A stretch of 64,000 nt of DNA. Source: Amycolatopsis azurea DSM 43854 (GTDB lineage Bacteria; Actinomycetota; Actinomycetes; Mycobacteriales; Pseudonocardiaceae). The position numbers and the translations under genes were made by a program. The DNA lies in the NCBI RefSeq assembly GCF_001995215.1, contig NZ_MUXN01000002.1, forward strand, positions 62,001 through 126,000, in the 5' to 3' direction. The notes below the pieces were generated by a model. That model was not told the DNA's origin, ran no database searches, and was given only the letters and a program-made list of their open reading frames with translations. Of the stretch, positions 60,054-64,000 are shown one piece after another (the stretch's first letter is position 1; the number at the start of each line of letters is the position of its first letter).

Positions 60054-61478
60054 TTAACCGGGGATCTCTTGGTATGCCTGGGAAAGGCGCTGGATACCGT
60101 CCCGCAGCTGCGAGCCGGTGGCGGCGCTGACGTAGCTCAGGCGCAGATAGGGCCCCGGCGCCTCGGCCGCGAAGTAGAACCGGCCGGGGGTGACCGCTAC
60201 TCCAGCGCGGAAAGCGGCGCTGGTCAGGGCCATTTCGTCGGCGAAACCGGGTAGTGGCTGCCACAGGTGATACCCACCGGTCGGGACCGGGACCGTGCGC
60301 CACGAGGGCAGGAACTCCCGCAGTGCCGAGACGGCGACGTCGCGGCGCTCCCGCAACGAGGCGGCGAGGGTTCGCAGATGGCGTGCCCAGGCGGGGGAAC
60401 TCACCAGTTCGAGCGCGGTTTCCTGCAACGGCCGCGGGACGAAGAAGCTCTCGACGGCGTGGAGGCCGCGAAGCCGTTCCAGCGCCGGTCCGCGGGCGGC
60501 CAGCGCGCTGATCCGCAGGCTCGGCGACGCCGGTTTCGTGAGCGACCGGATGTGCACCACGACGCCGTCGGGGTCGTCGGCCACGAGCGGCGGCGGGGGA
60601 GCCGGGCTGCCGGGATGCGCCATCAGCCGCGCGAAATCGTCCTCGACGACGAAAGCGCCCGCGTCCCGCGCGATCCGCAGGACCTCGGCCCGGCGTTCGG
60701 CGCACAGCACCGCGCCGGTCGGGTTCTGGAACGCGGGCTGGCAGACGAACAGCCGGGCGCCGGTGTCGCGGAAGGCGTCCGCGAGCAGTTCGGGCCGGAC
60801 GCCGTCGCGGTCGATCGGCACCGGGATCGGCCGCATCCCCGAGGCCCGCGCGATGGCCAGCAGCCCGGGGTAGGTCGGGGATTCCACCAGCACCGGCGCG
60901 CCGGGGGCGCCGAGCGCGCGCAACGCCGTGGTCAGCGCGCTCTGCCCGCCCGAGGTGACCAGCACGTTCTCGACGTTCACCGGGCTGCCGATGTCGCGGG
61001 CGAACCAGGCCCGCAGTTCGGGCAGGCCGCAGATCGGCGGCCGCGTCCACGCACCGGGACGGCGTCCGGCGCGGGCCGACGCCGCCGCGAGCTCGCGTTC
61101 CGGCTGGAGGCTCGGATGCGTGTAGCCGCCGTTGAGGTCGATGACGCCCGACGGCGGGTCGCTCAGCGCGGTGAGCACGCCGGTGGCGTCGATCGCGCGG
61201 GTGCCCGACTGCGAGCTCAGCGCCACCTCCTGCCACGAGACGTCGCCGGTCACCGCCACCTCGCGGGGCGGCGGGGCACGGAAGACGCCGGCACCGGGAC
61301 GGGTGATCACCAGGCCTTCGGCGACGAGCGCCGAGATGGCGCGCGAGACCGTCACCGGGCTCACTTTCAGCTGCCGGACGAGCTCCCGGCTGGACGGGAG
61401 CTTTCCTTCGAACGGATAGCGCTCAAGTTCGGACCGCAGCTGTGTTACCAGGCTGGCGACGCTGCTACCATCGGACAT
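60054..61478 (-). CDS. MocR-family regulator (GntR helix-turn-helix plus aminotransferase domain)
   Basis: A 474-residue protein. Residues about 8-72 are a GntR winged helix (KLPSSRELVRQLKVSPVTVS), then a PLP-dependent aminotransferase fold of type I with the cofactor Lys in IRSLTKPASPSLRIS, VTSGGQSALTTAL, QNPTGAVL and EDDFARLM. MocR proteins bind PLP or amino compounds and regulate adjacent genes. The ATG (61478-61476) overlaps that of the divergent EamA gene, and there is no ribosome-binding site, so the mRNA may be leaderless. It likely controls the exporter. Confidence 0.87.
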   Translation of the reverse strand: MSDGSSVASLVTQLRSELERYPFEGKLPSSRELVRQLKVSPVTVSRAISALVAEGLVITRPGAGVFRAPPPREVAVTGDVSWQEVALSSQSGTRAIDATGVLTALSDPPSGVIDLNGGYTHPSLQPERELAAASARAGRRPGAWTRPPICGLPELRAWFARDIGSPVNVENVLVTSGGQSALTTALRALGAPGAPVLVESPTYPGLLAIARASGMRPIPVPIDRDGVRPELLADAFRDTGARLFVCQPAFQNPTGAVLCAERRAEVLRIARDAGAFVVEDDFARLMAHPGSPAPPPPLVADDPDGVVVHIRSLTKPASPSLRISALAARGPALERLRGLHAVESFFVPRPLQETALELVSSPAWARHLRTLAASLRERRDVAVSALREFLPSWRTVPVPTGGYHLWQPLPGFADEMALTSAAFRAGVAVTPGRFYFAAEAPGPYLRLSYVSAATGSQLRDGIQRLSQAYQEIPG

Positions 61479-62373
61479 GAGACTGGATGATAGCGCTATC
61501 GCGGACCGGGCAGTAGCGGTCCGCTCCGGGACCTTGCTGTCGGCGCTGGGTGTCCTCGCCTTCTCGTTCACGTTCCCCGCCACCGTGTGGGCGCTCAAGG
61601 GCTTCGAGCCCTGGACCGCCACCGGCCTGCGAAGCGTGTTGGCCGCGCTGGTCGCAGGCGCCTGTCTTCGCGCTTTCCGTGTCCCGCTGCCGAGACGGGA
61701 CCAGTGGCGTGGCCTCGCGGTGGTTTCCCTCGGCTGTGTCCTCGCGTTCCCGATCCTGACCACCCTCGCGCTGAAGACGTCGTCGACGGCGCATTCCGCG
61801 GTGGTGATCGGACTGCTGCCGATGGCCACCGCCGTCATTTCGTCGAGGTTGACCGGGCATCGTCCGTCCCGTCGGTTCTGGCTCGCCGCCGCGGTCGGCG
61901 CGAGCGCGGTGGTCGTGTTCACCGTCGGCCAGAGTGGCGGCGGACTGTCCACAGCGGACTTGTTCCTGTTCGGCGCGCTCGTGCTGTGTGCGTTCGGGTA
62001 CGCCGAGGGCGGCAGGCTGGCCAGGGAGATGGCCGGCTGGCACGTGATCGCCTGGGCGCTGGTCCTCGCGCTGCCGGTCACGGTCGGTTTCGCCGTCTTC
62101 GGCCTGGTGACCGAGCCGCTGCACGTCACCGGCGAGGGGATCGCCGGCCTGCTCTACGTCGCGCTCATCTCGCAGTTCGGCGGATTCTTCGCCTGGTACC
62201 GGGGCATGGCGGAGATCGGCGTCGCACGGGCCAGCCAATTGCAGCTCGCACAGCCACTGCTGACCCTGGTCTGGGCGGTCCTGCTGCTCGGTGAGCACCT
62301 CCCGGCGGCGGCGCCCGTGACGGCGCTGATCGTCGTCGCCTGCATCGTCGTGACCCAACGGTCCCGCAGCTAG
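61477..62373 (+). CDS. EamA-family (DMT) transporter
   Basis: A 298-residue membrane protein with ten predicted helices in two repeats (LSALGVLAFSFTFPATVWAL, SAVVIGLLPMATAVIS, LLYVALISQFGGFFAWYRG and LAQPLLTLVWAVLLLGEHLP). It belongs to the drug/metabolite transporter group and could export amino acids or similar compounds. ATG 61477 lies exactly opposite the start of MocR and there is no ribosome-binding site; the next in-frame TTG is at codon 20. MocR control of an EamA exporter is a common actinobacterial pairing. Confidence 0.85.
   Translation: MRLDDSAIADRAVAVRSGTLLSALGVLAFSFTFPATVWALKGFEPWTATGLRSVLAALVAGACLRAFRVPLPRRDQWRGLAVVSLGCVLAFPILTTLALKTSSTAHSAVVIGLLPMATAVISSRLTGHRPSRRFWLAAAVGASAVVVFTVGQSGGGLSTADLFLFGALVLCAFGYAEGGRLAREMAGWHVIAWALVLALPVTVGFAVFGLVTEPLHVTGEGIAGLLYVALISQFGGFFAWYRGMAEIGVARASQLQLAQPLLTLVWAVLLLGEHLPAAAPVTALIVVACIVVTQRSRS
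61489..61500. promoter_or_regulatory. Palindromic operator overlapping the MocR -10 box
   Basis: GATAGCGCTATC is a perfect 12-bp palindrome, 10 bp before the MocR start and within the first codons of the EamA gene. On the minus strand TATCAT (61492-61487) is a good -10 sequence, eight bases before the MocR ATG, so the palindrome overlaps the promoter. On the plus strand TACCAT (61466-61471) lies five bases before the EamA ATG. Confidence 0.55.
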
Positions 62374-62429
62374 ATCAACGTCGCGAATCCGCCAGACCGC
62401 GGTGTCCGCGTGGTGATGGGCTGAAGCAC

Positions 62430-63614
62430 ATGACCGCTTCGACCCTCGACACCTCCGCGCGAACCCCGCTGAAGGGATGGCTCGCCGTCCTCGCGGTGAC
62501 GCTCGGGATCTTCTCCCTCGTCACCACGGAGATCCTGCCGATCGGCCTCCTGACCCCGATCGGCGAGGACTTCCGGATCACGCCGGGGACGGCGGGCCTG
62601 ACCATGACCCTGCCCGGCTTCCTCGCCGCGCTCGCCGCTCCGGCCGTCACCGTCGCCGCCGGGCGGCTCGACCGCCGGATCCTGCTGTGCGCGCTGATGG
62701 TGGTGCTGGCGCTGGCCGACGTCCTCGCGGCGACCGCGCAGGCCTACTGGGCGGTGCTGGTCTCGCGAGTCCTGGTCGGACTGGTGATCGGCGCGTTCTG
62801 GGCGATCGGCTCCGGGCTCGCCGCGCGGCTCGTCGGACCCGGGCACGCGGGCCGCGCGACCGCGGTGATCTTCTCCGCCGTGCCGCTCGGTTCCGTGCTG
62901 GGCGTGCCCGCCGGGACGTTCGTCGGCGAGCTGTTCGGCTGGCGGGCCGCCTTCGCCGTGCTGGCGGTCTTCACGATCGGCGTGCTCGCCGCGCTGGCGT
63001 GGGCGCTGCCTCCGCTGACTCCACTGCCCTCGACGGACGCGACCCGGCTCGGCGTCCTGCGCGAGATGACCCGCGGGCGGGCGACCCGGATCGGCCTGCT
63101 CGTCACGGTGCTGGTCGTCCTCGCCCACTTCGGGACCTACACCTACATCACGCCACTGCTGCGCCAGGTGACGCAGGTGAGCCCGGAGCTGATCACCGTC
63201 TTCCTGCTGGTCTACGGCACCGCCGGGATCGCGGGCAACTTCGTCGCCGGAGCGGCGATCGCCCGCGATCTCCGGCTGACCTTCCTCACCGCCGCCGGGC
63301 TGATCGGCGTCGCCACCTGCGCGCTGCCCTTCCTCGGAGACTCGAAAGCGGCCACGCTCGCGCTGCTGGTGATCTGGGGGTTCGCCTACGGGGCCGTCCC
63401 GGTCTGCTCGGGGACGTGGTTCGCGCGGGCGGCACCGCAGGCGCCCGAGGCGGCGTCGGTGCTGTTCACCTCGTCGTTCCAGGCGACCCTCTCGGCGGGC
63501 GCACTGCTCGGCGGGTTCGTCGTCGACACGACGTCCGTCTCGGTCGTGATGGTGGCGGGCGGGGTGCTCGCGCTGCTCGCGGTCGGCGTGCTCAGCCGAG
63601 CACGGTCAGCGTGA
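62430..63614 (+). CDS. MFS transporter, DHA1 (AraJ-like) type
   Basis: A 394-residue carrier with 12 helices. It opens with LAVTLGIFSLVTTEILPIGL, then LPGFLAALAAPAVTVAAGRL, RRILLCALMVVLALADV and SAVPLGSVLGVPAGTFVGEL, a signature of AraJ/CmlA-like exporters of sugars or drugs. The start is ATG 62430. It follows EamA by 56 bp on the same strand and could be co-transcribed. The 3-prime end overlaps the end of the convergent YeiH-type gene by 23 bp. Confidence 0.88.
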   Translation: MTASTLDTSARTPLKGWLAVLAVTLGIFSLVTTEILPIGLLTPIGEDFRITPGTAGLTMTLPGFLAALAAPAVTVAAGRLDRRILLCALMVVLALADVLAATAQAYWAVLVSRVLVGLVIGAFWAIGSGLAARLVGPGHAGRATAVIFSAVPLGSVLGVPAGTFVGELFGWRAAFAVLAVFTIGVLAALAWALPPLTPLPSTDATRLGVLREMTRGRATRIGLLVTVLVVLAHFGTYTYITPLLRQVTQVSPELITVFLLVYGTAGIAGNFVAGAAIARDLRLTFLTAAGLIGVATCALPFLGDSKAATLALLVIWGFAYGAVPVCSGTWFARAAPQAPEAASVLFTSSFQATLSAGALLGGFVVDTTSVSVVMVAGGVLALLAVGVLSRARSA

Positions 63615-64000
63615 CCAGCGCGGTGGTCCCGACCAGCAGGGTGGAGAGCAGGCCGAGCAGCAGGGCACGGCCGCCGGTGCGGACGAGGGTGCCGATCCGG
63701 ACCGCGCAGCCCAGCCCGAACAGCGCCCCGGCCAGCAGCAGCGTGCAGGCGATCTTGGCGACGTCGAGCGCGGGCCCCGGCACGATCCCGGTGCTGCGCA
63801 CGGCGGCCATCGCCAGGAAACCGAGGACGAACAGCGGGACCAGCGGGGGCCGCTTCCCGTCGACGGGACGGTGGCGTTCGGCCACGCCGACGGCGGCGAC
63901 CATCGGGGCCAGCAGGACCACCCGGCTGAGCTTGATCACGATGGCGACCGCGATGGCGGCGGCGCCCGCGGGCGTGGCCGCGGCGACGACCTGCGCGACC
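63592..64000 (-). CDS. YeiH/UPF0324-type membrane protein (partial, start outside window)
   Basis: The frame runs off the window end: 136 codons are seen and the N-terminal part is missing. The visible part has VAQVVAAATPAGAAAIAVAI, KLSRVVLLAPMVAA, LVPLFVLGFLAMAAVRSTG, LDVAKIACTLLLAGALFGLG and TGGRALLLGLLSTLLVGT, which fit the C-terminal half of the YeiH/UPF0324 family of putative anion exporters. An internal GTG at 63939 is not the start. It ends inside the last codons of the MFS gene. Confidence 0.75.
   Translation of the reverse strand, partial: VAQVVAAATPAGAAAIAVAIVIKLSRVVLLAPMVAAVGVAERHRPVDGKRPPLVPLFVLGFLAMAAVRSTGIVPGPALDVAKIACTLLLAGALFGLGCAVRIGTLVRTGGRALLLGLLSTLLVGTTALVTLTVLG

Overview
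The window looks like chromosomal DNA of a high-GC actinomycete. Many starts are GTG or TTG, genes are packed with 4-bp ATGA/GTGA overlaps, and the gene families (KstR2-type TetR, DUF5313, DUF6292, F420/LLM oxidoreductase, LigC with Prim-PolC, MocR, many FadE-type dehydrogenases) fit Pseudonocardiales, most likely Amycolatopsis or a close relative. That assignment is inference from gene content. I see no rRNA, tRNA, CRISPR array or intact insertion sequence.

Layout. 1-7.3 kb: a fatty-acid or CoA-ester catabolic region with a TetR regulator, an operon of an APH-type kinase, an overlooked 53-codon gene and three acyl-CoA dehydrogenases, and a divergent-looking SDR-MaoC pair with palindromic operators. 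7.3-12.6 kb: an Rhs polymorphic toxin with a type VII-like N-terminus, a PD-(D/E)xK nuclease tip and an adjacent candidate immunity gene. 12.8-16.1 kb: a secreted subtilase. 16.4-20.1 kb: a tightly overlapping four-gene operon (XRE/alpha-toroid regulator, cupin, dCTP deaminase-like, ThiL-like kinase), the best candidate for an undescribed system. 20.4-28.5 kb: a zinc-finger/membrane protein pair reminiscent of integrative-element genes, a DUF998 protein, a secreted zinc carboxypeptidase, a DnaJ-NERD fusion, a hydrolase and a lipoprotein/membrane pair. 28.7-33.7 kb: a permease/ROK operon and an FMN reductase/ABC exporter group. 33.7-45 kb: a large STAND-like ATPase, a P450, an AlkB-like gene under a LexA-type box, DUF3100, a frameshifted ASCH gene, RluA-type synthase and an OhrR-like regulator. 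45-56 kb: thioesterase, LLM oxidoreductase, drug exporter, DUF1015, LigC/Prim-PolC repair pair, a COG0523 GTPase, and bacterial NO synthase next to a flavodoxin. 56.5-64 kb: sialidase, two tandem paralogous membrane proteins, a Crp regulator, a MocR/EamA divergent pair with overlapping start codons, an MFS carrier and a truncated YeiH-type gene.

Two families of dispersed hairpins recur in the gaps between genes. One is a 53-bp element made of two 23-bp near-palindromes separated by 7 bp, at four places (16.2, 24.9, 43.4 and 56.4 kb). The other is a 57-59-bp almost perfect palindrome at two places (24.8 and 56.1 kb), each time in the same gap as the first family. They may act as terminators, but their conservation suggests a genome-wide repeat family.

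Several neighbours make functional sense together: kinase plus dehydrogenase for hydroxyacyl-CoA breakdown, toxin plus immunity, LigC plus Prim-PolC for gap filling and sealing, NO synthase plus flavodoxin as electron donor, ABC ATPase plus permease, and permease plus ROK kinase under a sugar-type operator.
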